A stretch of DNA of 56,211 bases from Bacillota bacterium (lineage in GTDB: Bacteria; Bacillota; Sulfobacillia; Sulfobacillales; JAIMBI01), in the NCBI GenBank assembly GCA_021846565.1, contig JAJZWS010000014.1:1-56211 (forward strand), in the 5' to 3' direction. This document shows, piece by piece, positions 26,347 through 34,003 of this stretch. Under the pieces are notes generated by a model. That model was not told where the DNA came from, made no database searches, and worked only from the letters and a program-made list of their open reading frames with translations. Made by a program: the position numbers and the translations under genes. Every line of letters starts with the position of its first letter. The stretch's first letter is position 1.

Positions 26347-26409
26347 ATGGGCGAGATCTGTCAAGACCACGCCATGCACCTCGCGCCTGAGCGGCACGGG
26401 TCGTCGTGA
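26347..26409 (+). CDS. 20-residue leader peptide upstream of pseudo-nitrilase
   Basis: A short frame, too small for usual gene calling, with a strong ribosome-binding site (GGGAGGTG, seven bases before the ATG). It starts MGEICQDHAM and ends APERHGSS; Cys5, His8, His11 and His17 could bind metal. Its TGA overlaps the GTG of the next gene (GTGA), so translation of the two is coupled. That arrangement, plus the ribosome-binding site, is the evidence; no homologue is known to me. It may be a regulatory leader or a true small protein. Confidence 0.55.
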   Translation: MGEICQDHAMHLAPERHGSS

Positions 26410-27074
26410 CCCGGCTGGATACCCTGTCCTACTGGCGTGGCGACCACCTGCCCGGCACCTGGGGACCGGCGAGCGACCTCATCGTGCTTGACCTGGCGCA
26501 TATGCCCGCCCGCCCTCAGATGGCGCGCTGGGCGGATGGGTCCCAGGTTCCTACGCTCGTGGCCGCGCGTCAGCCCGATGGCGGCAGCCGGCGCGCAGAC
26601 CTGTACGACGGCCGGGGGCGCCTGGTGGCCTCCCAGAGCCAGACACACCGCGCGCCGGGGGATGAGGAGCCGTCTTGGGTGGCCGACACGGTCCAGGTCT
26701 TTGACCTAGCCGGACATTGCCTGGGCATCCTGCTGGGAGACGATGTCCTGGTTCCCGAGGTGAGCCGCACCCTCACCCTGATGGGCGCCGAGTTGCTCAT
26801 TGCCGTGGCGGCGCCCCGCCTGCCGAATTATCTGGGCATCTGGCGGGAGTCCCAGCAGAACCAGGTGATCGGGTTCGGCGGGGGTGCGCCCCCGACCCTC
26901 ACGGTACCCTGCGAGGCGGACCCCGGCGAGAATGGATTTTTAGCCATGGAATCTTTGGGGGACTGGGTGCGTGCCACATTGCCCTGGGGTTCACTGGCCC
27001 CGGTGCGCGAAGCCTTCCTGTTGCACCAGCTGAATCCTCGTGCGTATCTGGACCGGCGGTGGTGGTCGCCGTGA
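26406..27074 (+). CDS. Nitrilase-fold pseudoenzyme (triad lost)
   Basis: A 222-residue protein aligning by eye with the carbon-nitrogen hydrolase fold, but with all three catalytic residues changed. The Glu strand reads ASDLIVLDLAHM (normally ...LIVFPE), giving Asp29-Leu30. The Lys strand reads GRLVASQSQTHRA with Gln79 where RKTHL has Lys. The Cys strand reads GILLGDDVLVPEVSRTLTL with Gly111 where ICYD has Cys. The following LMGAELLIAVAAP and IWRESQQNQV match the family. It is shorter than usual. The start GTG overlaps the leader peptide and its stop overlaps the active nitrilase (GTGA), suggesting a partner or regulator of the latter. A non-enzymatic role is inference. Confidence 0.72.
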   Translation: MTRLDTLSYWRGDHLPGTWGPASDLIVLDLAHMPARPQMARWADGSQVPTLVAARQPDGGSRRADLYDGRGRLVASQSQTHRAPGDEEPSWVADTVQVFDLAGHCLGILLGDDVLVPEVSRTLTLMGAELLIAVAAPRLPNYLGIWRESQQNQVIGFGGGAPPTLTVPCEADPGENGFLAMESLGDWVRATLPWGSLAPVREAFLLHQLNPRAYLDRRWWSP

Positions 27075-28165
27075 GATGGGAACTGTCCGTCGGACGAACC
27101 TACCTGGCTTGGCGTGTAGCCAGGGAACGGCGCCGCGTCCAGGTTCTGCAGCGACGCGGGGGGCCGGTCGCCTGGCGCCGCGATGCCTTGGTGGTGGCGG
27201 CCGTCCAATGGGATATGCGCCCCATCGCCAGTGTGGCCGATTGGACGGCGCGGCTGGTGCTGCAGTGCGACCAGGCTACGCGGGCTGGGGCGGCCCTCCT
27301 CGTGTTTCCCGAATATATCGGGTTGTCGTTGATGGGCCTGTTGTCGGAACACCGGGCCCTCCGGAACGCTTCCCCCCAGCAGCTGACGCCAGCAGAAGTG
27401 GGGGCCCGCCTGAAAGCCTGGGCCCCCACTGTCGTGCCCCTTTACCGGACCGTGTTCTCGCGCCTGGCGGCGGCCTACGGCGTCACGGTGGTCGCGGGCT
27501 CGACGCTGGTGGAGCACGGCGATCGCATGGAAAACCTCGCGCACGTATTTGGCCCGGACGGGCGCCTCCTGGCGACGCAACCCAAGCTGCACCTCCTGGC
27601 GACGGAAGCGTCCTGGGGAGTGGTGCCGGGCACGCGCCTCGCGCCGATCTCGGGTCCGATCCCCGTCCAGCCTGTGGTATGCTACGATGCCAGCTTCTTT
27701 GAAACCTATCGGATGGCCCGCACACATGGCGCCGAACTGATAGCGGTCCCGATAGCGGATCCGGACCCCGATTACGGTGAGGCCAAGGCGCGGCGCGGGG
27801 CATGGGCGCGCACCCAGGAATCCGGACTAGTGTCGGTCGTAGGGGCCGGCACGGGAGAGCTTTACGGTACGCTCTTCACGGGCAAGGCGGCGGTGTATGC
27901 CCCCATGGCCGAAACCGCCGCGGGCGATGGCGTACTGGCGGAAAGCCCCCACCCCGATGGAGAAGGGGTGGTCGTCGCGACAGTCAACTTGGACCGCCTG
28001 CAGGAGTACCGCCAGCACCTGCCCGCCCCGCGGGCCGACCGCGTGGCGGCCTGGCTGGCTCCCCGGTACGAGGCGCTTGCGCCCTGGGTCGGGCCCGATA
28101 CGGTGGGCGAGCGTGAGGCGCTCCGGCAGGTGGCCGCGGTCGGACCCTCCCTGCGGGATCCCTAG
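27071..28165 (+). CDS. Carbon-nitrogen hydrolase (nitrilase superfamily)
   Basis: A 364-residue nitrilase-superfamily enzyme with an intact triad: Glu81 in LLVFPEYIG, Lys172 in ATQPKLHLL and Cys204 in VVCYDASFFE. The family hydrolyses nitriles or amides, or transfers acyl groups through a thioester; the exact substrate is unknown. About 40 residues precede the domain, which begins at LVVAAVQWD. GTG 27071 is used because it overlaps the previous stop by four bases; GTG 27059 is an alternative. Directly coupled to the triad-less paralogue and followed by a DedA gene 31 bases on. Confidence 0.88.
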   Translation: MRWELSVGRTYLAWRVARERRRVQVLQRRGGPVAWRRDALVVAAVQWDMRPIASVADWTARLVLQCDQATRAGAALLVFPEYIGLSLMGLLSEHRALRNASPQQLTPAEVGARLKAWAPTVVPLYRTVFSRLAAAYGVTVVAGSTLVEHGDRMENLAHVFGPDGRLLATQPKLHLLATEASWGVVPGTRLAPISGPIPVQPVVCYDASFFETYRMARTHGAELIAVPIADPDPDYGEAKARRGAWARTQESGLVSVVGAGTGELYGTLFTGKAAVYAPMAETAAGDGVLAESPHPDGEGVVVATVNLDRLQEYRQHLPAPRADRVAAWLAPRYEALAPWVGPDTVGEREALRQVAAVGPSLRDP

Positions 28166-28196
28166 ACCCATACCGAAGCCACGAAAGGTAGATGTC

Positions 28197-28775
28197 ATGC
28201 ACACGTTGACCGTATTGGCCGAAGGGTTTCTGGCTCTGGGCCTCTGGGGCGTTTTTGTTGGCATGGCGCTCGAGAGCGCCGCGATTCCCATTCCCAGCGA
28301 GGTGCTGTTGCCGTTTGCCGGCTACCTCGTGGCCGTGGGCCGCGCTACCTGGTGGGAGGCGGGCCTGGTAGCCATTTTGGGCGGCACCATTGGGGCGGTC
28401 GTGTCGTACGGCGTGGCGTACTGGGTCGGGAAAACCTGGGGCAGCCGCTCTCACGGCCTTGACCGGGCGCAGCGGTGGTTTGACCACTACGGAGAGGCGG
28501 CCGTGTTTTTCGGCCGTCTGGTGCCCGGCGTCCGTACCTATATTTCGCTGCCGGCCGGCCTGGCGCGCATGCGGTTTGCCCGGTTTCTCGGCTACAGCGT
28601 ACTGGGGGCGCTGCCGTGGACGGTCGTGTTCATCTACCTGGGCGTCAAGTTTGGGGCCAACTGGCACAATGCGCTGCACGATCAGGTGTGGGTGTACGTC
28701 GTCGGGGTCATCGTGGTAGTGGCGTGGGTCGTGTGGTTCTTGAACCGACGCCGGGGACGCGGCGAGATTGCCTGA
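28197..28775 (+). CDS. DedA-family membrane protein
   Basis: A 192-residue integral membrane protein. The DedA/SNARE-associated signature is clear: ESAAIPIPSEVLLPFAGYL near the N-terminus, and FFGRLVPGVRTYISLPAGLARM in the middle, with the re-entrant loops and Arg residues of the family. Hydrophobic helices follow at WTVVFIYLGVKFG and VYVVGVIVVVAWVVWFL. DedA proteins are half-transporters implicated in lipid carrier (undecaprenyl phosphate) and phosphatidylethanolamine flipping. ATG 28197 follows GAAAGGTAG. It belongs to the peptide-nitrilase operon by spacing. Confidence 0.9.
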   Translation: MHTLTVLAEGFLALGLWGVFVGMALESAAIPIPSEVLLPFAGYLVAVGRATWWEAGLVAILGGTIGAVVSYGVAYWVGKTWGSRSHGLDRAQRWFDHYGEAAVFFGRLVPGVRTYISLPAGLARMRFARFLGYSVLGALPWTVVFIYLGVKFGANWHNALHDQVWVYVVGVIVVVAWVVWFLNRRRGRGEIA

Positions 28776-28814
28776 GTGCCCCGGATGGCCGAACCTCGGC
28801 CGAGGGAGGTGGAC

Positions 28815-30359
28815 ATGGACCTGACGCGAGAGGACATGTCCCGCGAATTGGATCAGCTGGTAACGCTCCTCATCGAGAGCCACCCCGATCCCTATCGGGC
28901 GGTGGGCGGACCGGTGTCCTTCCATCGGGCGGCCGCGGCCATCCGGGCGGGGTTGCCGGAATCCTGCGCACCGCGAGAATGGCTCGCCCGCCTCCGACCG
29001 TTTGTCGCTCTGCTGCAGGACGGCCACACGACGATCGAGGGGGAGGAACCCGCATCCGATGCTGGCGAGTGCCTGCCGTTGGCCTTTGGCGTACTGCCCG
29101 AGGGCCTGTACGTTACCGGCGTGGGTCCGGATGTCGACTCGGCCTGGCTGGGCGCGCGGCTGGAGGCCGTGGCCCGCTGGTCCGCGGCCGAACTGTACCA
29201 GCGCACACGCACCCTGCTGGGCTGCGACAACCACCTCGATGTCTGGCGGCGCTTGGCCTTGGCGACACGGCAACCCACACTGTGGCAGGCCATCACCGAT
29301 GCGGCGCCGGGGGCACCCGCCCCGCTGACCCTGACCCTCACCGATGGCACGCGCGCGACCGGGCTGCTAGCGTGGACGCGTCACCCGCGGTCGACGCTCC
29401 GGCAGGCACCCGGCATCGGCGGGCGGCCGAAGCGGGGACCTACGCACGTGGGGTGGCACCTCGTCGGCGACGGCCGCGTGGCGTGCCTCACCATGGGCTC
29501 CCTGATGCACTATCGGGAGGCGGGCGAGGTTTGGTGGGCCACGGGCTACCACGAACCGCTGTGGCAGCGCGCACGTGCCTTGGGCTCGGGTGGTCCGCTC
29601 ACCCCGGAGGCCCTCATGGCGGTCGTGTCGGACATGCCCTCGGCCACCGCAGTCCTGCACGAGCTGTGGACCGCCATGCAGGCGTCTCGCACGGAGTCTC
29701 TCGTGGTCGACCTCACGGCGGCACCCGGCGGCAACTCGGTGTTGAGCGGTCTGCTGGCATTCGCCGCGTACGGGCTCGACGCTTTGGTCCGGTCCGACGG
29801 CGGGTATCAGATTCCGCGCTATTCGCCGCTGTACCGAGCAAACTACGGAAGCGTGCCGACGGCGGTGCCGGGGAGCGGGGGCTATGACTTTGGGCAGGAA
29901 GCGGCTTGGCGCACGGCGCAGGACGACCCCGCACGGCGGGCGGCCCTCGGTCATGCGGACTGGAGTGCACTCCTCCAGCAGGTTCCCACTTTCGCGAGTG
30001 CGGTGGACACGTGGCCGACGTGGCACCCACGGGTGGTGGTCGTGACATCGGCCTTCACGTACAGCGCTGGATTCGACCTGGCCCTGCGGCTGCGCCAGTT
30101 GGGCGCGCAGCACGTGGGGGTGGCCAGCGCTCAAGCGCCCAACTGCTTCATCGATGTACTGCGCTACCGGCTGGACCGGTCGGGGTTTACCGGTACCATC
30201 TCGTTCAAAGAGAGCTGGGCCATCCCCGACGCCGGCTGGGGATCGCGCACGCTGGAGCCGGATGTCTCGCTCACCTACGACGACGTCGTGCGATTTGGCG
30301 GGGACGCGGCGGCGGAGCTTCGGCTGGCGCTTGAGCTGGTACAAACCGGCGCCCTCTGA
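28815..30359 (+). CDS. S41-type (tail-specific protease-like) peptidase-family protein
   Basis: A 514-residue protein without a clear signal sequence. LLQDGHTTIEGEE near residue 80 is the conserved DGHT motif of the S41 family. Near residue 410, VVVVTSAFTYSAGFDLAL matches the strand and helix holding the nucleophilic Ser (TYSAG). The Lys of C-terminal processing proteases is not evident, as in tricorn-type or other non-CTP S41 proteins, and no PDZ domain is obvious. The ATG has GGGAGGTGG upstream; 39 bases separate it from dedA. It ends three bases before the convergent glycosidase gene. Peptidase activity is inferred. Confidence 0.72.
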   Translation: MDLTREDMSRELDQLVTLLIESHPDPYRAVGGPVSFHRAAAAIRAGLPESCAPREWLARLRPFVALLQDGHTTIEGEEPASDAGECLPLAFGVLPEGLYVTGVGPDVDSAWLGARLEAVARWSAAELYQRTRTLLGCDNHLDVWRRLALATRQPTLWQAITDAAPGAPAPLTLTLTDGTRATGLLAWTRHPRSTLRQAPGIGGRPKRGPTHVGWHLVGDGRVACLTMGSLMHYREAGEVWWATGYHEPLWQRARALGSGGPLTPEALMAVVSDMPSATAVLHELWTAMQASRTESLVVDLTAAPGGNSVLSGLLAFAAYGLDALVRSDGGYQIPRYSPLYRANYGSVPTAVPGSGGYDFGQEAAWRTAQDDPARRAALGHADWSALLQQVPTFASAVDTWPTWHPRVVVVTSAFTYSAGFDLALRLRQLGAQHVGVASAQAPNCFIDVLRYRLDRSGFTGTISFKESWAIPDAGWGSRTLEPDVSLTYDDVVRFGGDAAAELRLALELVQTGAL

Positions 30360-30362
30360 GCG

Positions 30363-31415
30363 TTAGGGCAGCCCGAGGCTGGACCAAAAGCGTGGGTCCT
30401 CGTCCCCGAGCCGCCACAGCGCGATGCCCGCCAGATGCCGCGACCGCGCCAGCACGAGCCGCGCCTTCGCCGACCGGTCGCCCATGTACCACACCACATG
30501 AGTTGCCCCGGCGGCCGTGTAGTGAAAGGTGTTCTGCGACTCAGCGGCATTGTAAGTAGGTTGAATGCTGAGGGATTTCGCCAGCGCTTCGGCCTGGACG
30601 TCCGAGACGGTGTGCGCGCTGGTGCCCACCCAGTTGTACCCGTACATCCCGACGGCCAGCACGATTTTGGACCCCGGGATCTGCTTTAAGGCGGCGTCGA
30701 CATTGGCCACCACCCAGCTGTACGGGGCCACCGGGCCCGGCGGCCCTCCGCTGTAGTGGTGGTCGTACGCCATCACCACCAGGTAGTTGGCATGCGTGGC
30801 CAGGCCAGGGTAGTCGTAGGCCCCACTGATGGAGGTCGCAACCCCCACCAGAGGGAAGACCGACACCGCAATGACCGGTCGGGGTCCGAGGTCGTGCCGC
30901 AGCAGCGCCACAAAGTCGGTCAGCCCCGTCCGGGCGCTGGCCGGCAGCAGCTCAAAGTCGATGTTCACGCCGCTCAGGTGGTCGCGCTTCACGAGGGCAG
31001 CCAGCGCCGCCACCCCCCGCGTGCGCGCCGCGGACGCCGTCAGCATTCCGCTGCCGATATTGGTCACCAATGGCACCAGCAGCACGTGGTGCGTCAGTGC
31101 AAACGACGCCACGGAGGCGTTGTACCCGATGTTGCGCACCGTGCCGGTGCTGGTCATGGAGAACCATCGCGGGGTGACCGTGGTGATGGCCCGCGCGTGG
31201 CTTTCAAAGGATGCACGGGAACCGGGGCGGGCGCTGCCGGGACTCGTGTTCTGATAGAAGCCCACAATCTGAAAGCCCCCGCCCAGCGACATGGGGGCCG
31301 CCGGGCCGCGGGCCATGCTCGCGAGCCACCACACCAGCAGCAGGGCGGCCACCACCGCCGCGCCCCAGAGCGTGGCCGGATAGCGACGGTACCACCGCAT
31401 CAACGTCTCGTTCAT
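30363..31415 (-). CDS. Membrane-anchored GH18-type glycoside hydrolase
   Basis: A 350-residue protein with a signal anchor at about 13-35 (LWGAAVVAALLLVWWLASM) and a GH18-like TIM barrel. The catalytic strand reads LSGVNIDFELLP with Asp153 and Glu155, as in the family DxxDxE motif. YLVVMAYDHHYSGG and IVLAVGMYGYNWVG are further barrel strands typical of YaaH/YkvQ-type spore and cell-wall glycosidases. It probably acts on peptidoglycan or chitin-like glycans outside the membrane. ATG 31415 has TAAGGAC next to it. No LysM domain is present, unlike YaaH. Confidence 0.83.
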   Translation of the reverse strand: MNETLMRWYRRYPATLWGAAVVAALLLVWWLASMARGPAAPMSLGGGFQIVGFYQNTSPGSARPGSRASFESHARAITTVTPRWFSMTSTGTVRNIGYNASVASFALTHHVLLVPLVTNIGSGMLTASAARTRGVAALAALVKRDHLSGVNIDFELLPASARTGLTDFVALLRHDLGPRPVIAVSVFPLVGVATSISGAYDYPGLATHANYLVVMAYDHHYSGGPPGPVAPYSWVVANVDAALKQIPGSKIVLAVGMYGYNWVGTSAHTVSDVQAEALAKSLSIQPTYNAAESQNTFHYTAAGATHVVWYMGDRSAKARLVLARSRHLAGIALWRLGDEDPRFWSSLGLP

Positions 31416-31778
31416 GTCCTTAGTATGGGCAGGGGGGGCGCATACGCATGCGGGCGGGCGGCAGGCTACACGCAGGCGGGGATGCCTTGCCAAGCCAAAC
31501 ACCCAGGTCCGGCCCGTCCCGTGGGAGCCACGCCCTGGTGGGATGAGACATGAAAGCCAGCCCATTTCCGTCATACGGCTCGGCGTACGCACTCGGACCC
31601 GATCCCCGGGATCCCGTTAGCGTCTATCCGTGGTCGCGCACGACGACGGCTGGGACCTGTGTGAGTGGGGAGCGAGCGACAGTCGACTCCCCGTTCCAGG
31701 CACGGGCCTCATGGCTCCTCCACCAACCCGCATCGCGCGGGTCCCTGGGGGTTGGCGTACCCAGGATGGCGTAAAACG
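31416..31778. other. Interval without a confirmed gene
   Basis: 363 bases between the glycosidase start and the lipoprotein stop. On the minus strand a second frame (31624-31941) overlaps the lipoprotein end and reads like protein around VGERWPIMTFYAILGT; a single frameshift would extend the lipoprotein by about 50 residues. Otherwise nothing was recognised. Confidence 0.35.
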
Positions 31779-32219
31779 TCATGATCGGCCAACGCTCGCC
31801 AACCACGGCGACAAGTTGCTGATCGGCAGCCGGGCGTGTCCGCCCACCGCCTCGAGGCGCACATGCAGCGTGGGGATCTGATGGGTGTCCAGGGGGCCGA
31901 AGGTAACCGTACAACTCAACCCGGTACAGTGGGTCTGCCAATGCAACTTGGACAGGGCGGCAAACGGGGCCACGTTCACGACCAGCGCTTTCAGCATCCC
32001 CCGGTCTCCTGTCAAGGTCTTCTCGCTCTGCGCGCCTTCGGTCGTGAGCCGCGCCGCCGAAGCCATTTGTCCGTGAAGAAACGTGGCCAAAAACGAGTTC
32101 ATCGTGGTGGCTGCGGGCGGGGAGACGGACGGGCTCCCGCCGCAGCCGGCCGCGGCCATCAGCAACATGAGTCCCGCCATCGCACGCATCCCGGCACCGC
32201 CTATACGCCTCGCCACCAT
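31779..32219 (-). CDS. Small lipoprotein, unknown function
   Basis: A 146-residue protein with a lipoprotein signal: MRAMAGLMLLMAAAGCGGSPS, lipobox AAGC, so Cys26 (from ATG 32219) would carry the lipid. The mature part has an NTF2-like or DUF4878-like feel (MNSFLATFLHGQMASAARLT), but this is a weak impression. ATG 32219 or the internal ATG at 32189 could be the start. A secreted-protein gene ends 31 bases upstream on the same strand. The C-terminus may continue in another frame. Confidence 0.65.
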   Translation of the reverse strand: MVARRIGGAGMRAMAGLMLLMAAAGCGGSPSVSPPAATTMNSFLATFLHGQMASAARLTTEGAQSEKTLTGDRGMLKALVVNVAPFAALSKLHWQTHCTGLSCTVTFGPLDTHQIPTLHVRLEAVGGHARLPISNLSPWLASVGRS

Positions 32220-32250
32220 TAGTACACCGGTCTCCCTTCCCTCCGAGCCT

Positions 32251-32757
32251 CTACGGACGAATGAGGCCCACCGCCACGTGTGTCAAGGCCGGTTGCGGGG
32301 CATTGATGCCGAGCACATCGTACCCGTTTCCGCTCAGTCGAAAGAAGACATCGCTCATCTGGGCGCCACTGGATGCTGTCCACTGGGATAGGCTGCCCGG
32401 CACCCCCGCGATAACCCCGGCCGTTTCGTTGGGGCTCGCTATGGTCGTCGGGCCGGGGTTCTCCGCAATCTGGATCGTCCAGGCGTTGTTCGCCCCGGTG
32501 TAAGTGACGGTGAGTTGTCCGTGGACCGGGTCGCGCAAAAGTGCTGGTGCGTTCGTTCCCGGGGGCAACCAGGTCGGTTGCCGTATCAGGGAAGGCGCCT
32601 CCACGCGGGCTTGATGCCAGGTCACCACCTGGAGACTCGGGGTCGGGGAGGTCACGGTCGGGCGGGGCCGGTTTAACGAAGCCGCGTCCGCGCGCCAAGG
32701 CTGCCAGGGCGCGGCCACCGTCACCAACGCGCCGGCGCCAACCATGCTGATGGCCAT
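32251..32757 (-). CDS. Secreted protein of unknown function (DUF4367-like)
   Basis: A 168-residue protein with an N-terminal signal sequence (MAISMVGAGALVTVAAPWQPW, cleavage probably after DAA). The mature part has a pattern found in DUF4367-type domains: QPTWLPPGTNAPAL, then QLTVTYTGANNAWTIQIAE. Such domains occur next to sigma factors and in outer-surface lipoproteins. Not certain. With the lipoprotein it forms a two-gene unit of exported proteins. Confidence 0.6.
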   Translation of the reverse strand: MAISMVGAGALVTVAAPWQPWRADAASLNRPRPTVTSPTPSLQVVTWHQARVEAPSLIRQPTWLPPGTNAPALLRDPVHGQLTVTYTGANNAWTIQIAENPGPTTIASPNETAGVIAGVPGSLSQWTASSGAQMSDVFFRLSGNGYDVLGINAPQPALTHVAVGLIRP

Positions 32758-33559
32758 GAATGGATACGCATGTCGGCATCTCCTCTCCTTCGCCTTATGA
32801 GTGGTACATTGTGAAGAGTGTGCGGCCTACTTCCTGGCCGTTACAAGAACCCGAAACTGCCATCCACTCGTATTGGTCCGCGGTGATGTCGGTCGTCCCA
32901 AACGCCATCGTCCAGCCTGGGGAAATGATCTTGTTGGTTTACCGAATGCCATCACAAGCAAACGCATCGGAAAGTTCTGTGACTCCGCCGCTTTTGTCCT
33001 GGTACACAAAACTCCGCTTTAGACGCCACGTTCACATAGTTGTTCCACGTACACTGTAACTGATCGAAACATTGGTCTAAACATAGGTAGAAACATGGGA
33101 GGCCTCTCTTCGTCGACTTTCTACTTTCCTAAAGTCTGAAACGTGCTCCGTAGTGGCCCATGTCACGGCCCGGCATCAACTCCTTGCGAAAACTTTTTTA
33201 CGTGCCGACTGCCCTTCGCCCCGGACAAGGCCGACTTCTAGATATCCCGGGACCACCACAGGGTGGCGTATCGAGACTCGCTGGAATCCGGAACGCGTCA
33301 ATGGCCCCAGCAGCCGGGAAACTGGCACAGACTGTCGCCCCGGCCAGTCCCGGGACCTCCGGTCCGGGGACCACGATCCCGCACGCGATCAAGGGGCAGC
33401 GACAACACGTCTTCCGCACACAGCCTAAGGGAGCTGTGGCAATCCAGGCGGCGTCATAGGCGCCGCAGGCCCGCCGCATGGGGCTGGCGGCCACGATCGA
33501 CCAGATGCTCACGTACGATGCGAGGTGATGCCAGCTCTCGCCGGGCGAACGGATACGTC
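32758..33559. other. Gene-poor, locally AT-richer stretch
   Basis: About 800 bases with no confident gene. From about 32,780 to 33,160 the base composition is visibly less GC-rich than the rest of the window. An open frame at 32760-33059 (99 residues, plus strand) has no recognisable family and no good ribosome-binding site. Three 12-base direct repeats lie at 33066-33101. Together with the IS110 remnant just to the right this looks like foreign or decaying DNA. Confidence 0.45.
33066..33101. repeat. Three tandem 12-base repeats (AAACAT core)
   Basis: AAACAT occurs at 33067-33072, 33079-33084 and 33091-33096, exactly 12 bases apart. The units read GAAACATTGGTC, TAAACATAGGTA and GAAACATGGGAG. 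The regular spacing close to one helical turn is iteron-like. No adjacent gene explains it. Confidence 0.6.
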
Positions 33560-33830
33560 CACTACACAGCGTACACCAGATGGCTCCGCGTGATGTTGGC
33601 GCCTGCCAGCGCTGCTGGACGCGGTTCACATCGGGGCTGCGGGCCTGGATGAGGCTCTGGCGATACCAGACCAGCTCCCGCAGCTCGGGCGGCGGGCGAG
33701 CGCAGAGGTCGCTGCTCTTCAGCACCCCACGCACAGGAGCGATGCGATCCCCGGGCTATCTTGCAAGGCCGTCTTCCGCCCCGGATCAACTGCGGGTTCC
33801 CTACCAGCACCGCCCGGACGGCGCACGGCT
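33560..33830 (-). mobile_element. IS110-family transposase remnant
   Basis: Short pieces of an IS110-type transposase lie in order in three frames. Reading the minus strand: AVLVGNPQLIRG, then GRKTALQDSPGIASLL (family pattern GRKTDxxDAxWIAxLL), then PPELRELVWYRQSLIQARS followed by PDVNRVQQ, then ALAGANIT (family pattern LEGANIK). The start of the DEDD domain and the C-terminal transposase_20 domain are not seen. Several frameshifts make it inactive. No flanking repeats were identified; IS110 elements usually lack them. Confidence 0.75.
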
Positions 33831-34003
33831 CCCGCATCTTCTGGCAAGACCGCGACCAGCGCGCCGCGGCCTTCCCCAGCCACTATCTCCCTGCACTGCA
33901 GGTCATCCGGCGGCGTTGGACCTCCCCGAAACCACTTTCACGGCGGCGCCGCTCCGCGCCACGGCGAAGGGTGCGGCCGCGGTCCCCTGGCAGCCGGTCC
34001 CCG

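Noticed and set aside
32760-33059. 99-residue plus-strand ORF in the AT-richer region as a real gene
   Set aside because: No recognisable family, no good ribosome-binding site, and surrounded by decayed DNA; left as uncertain region.
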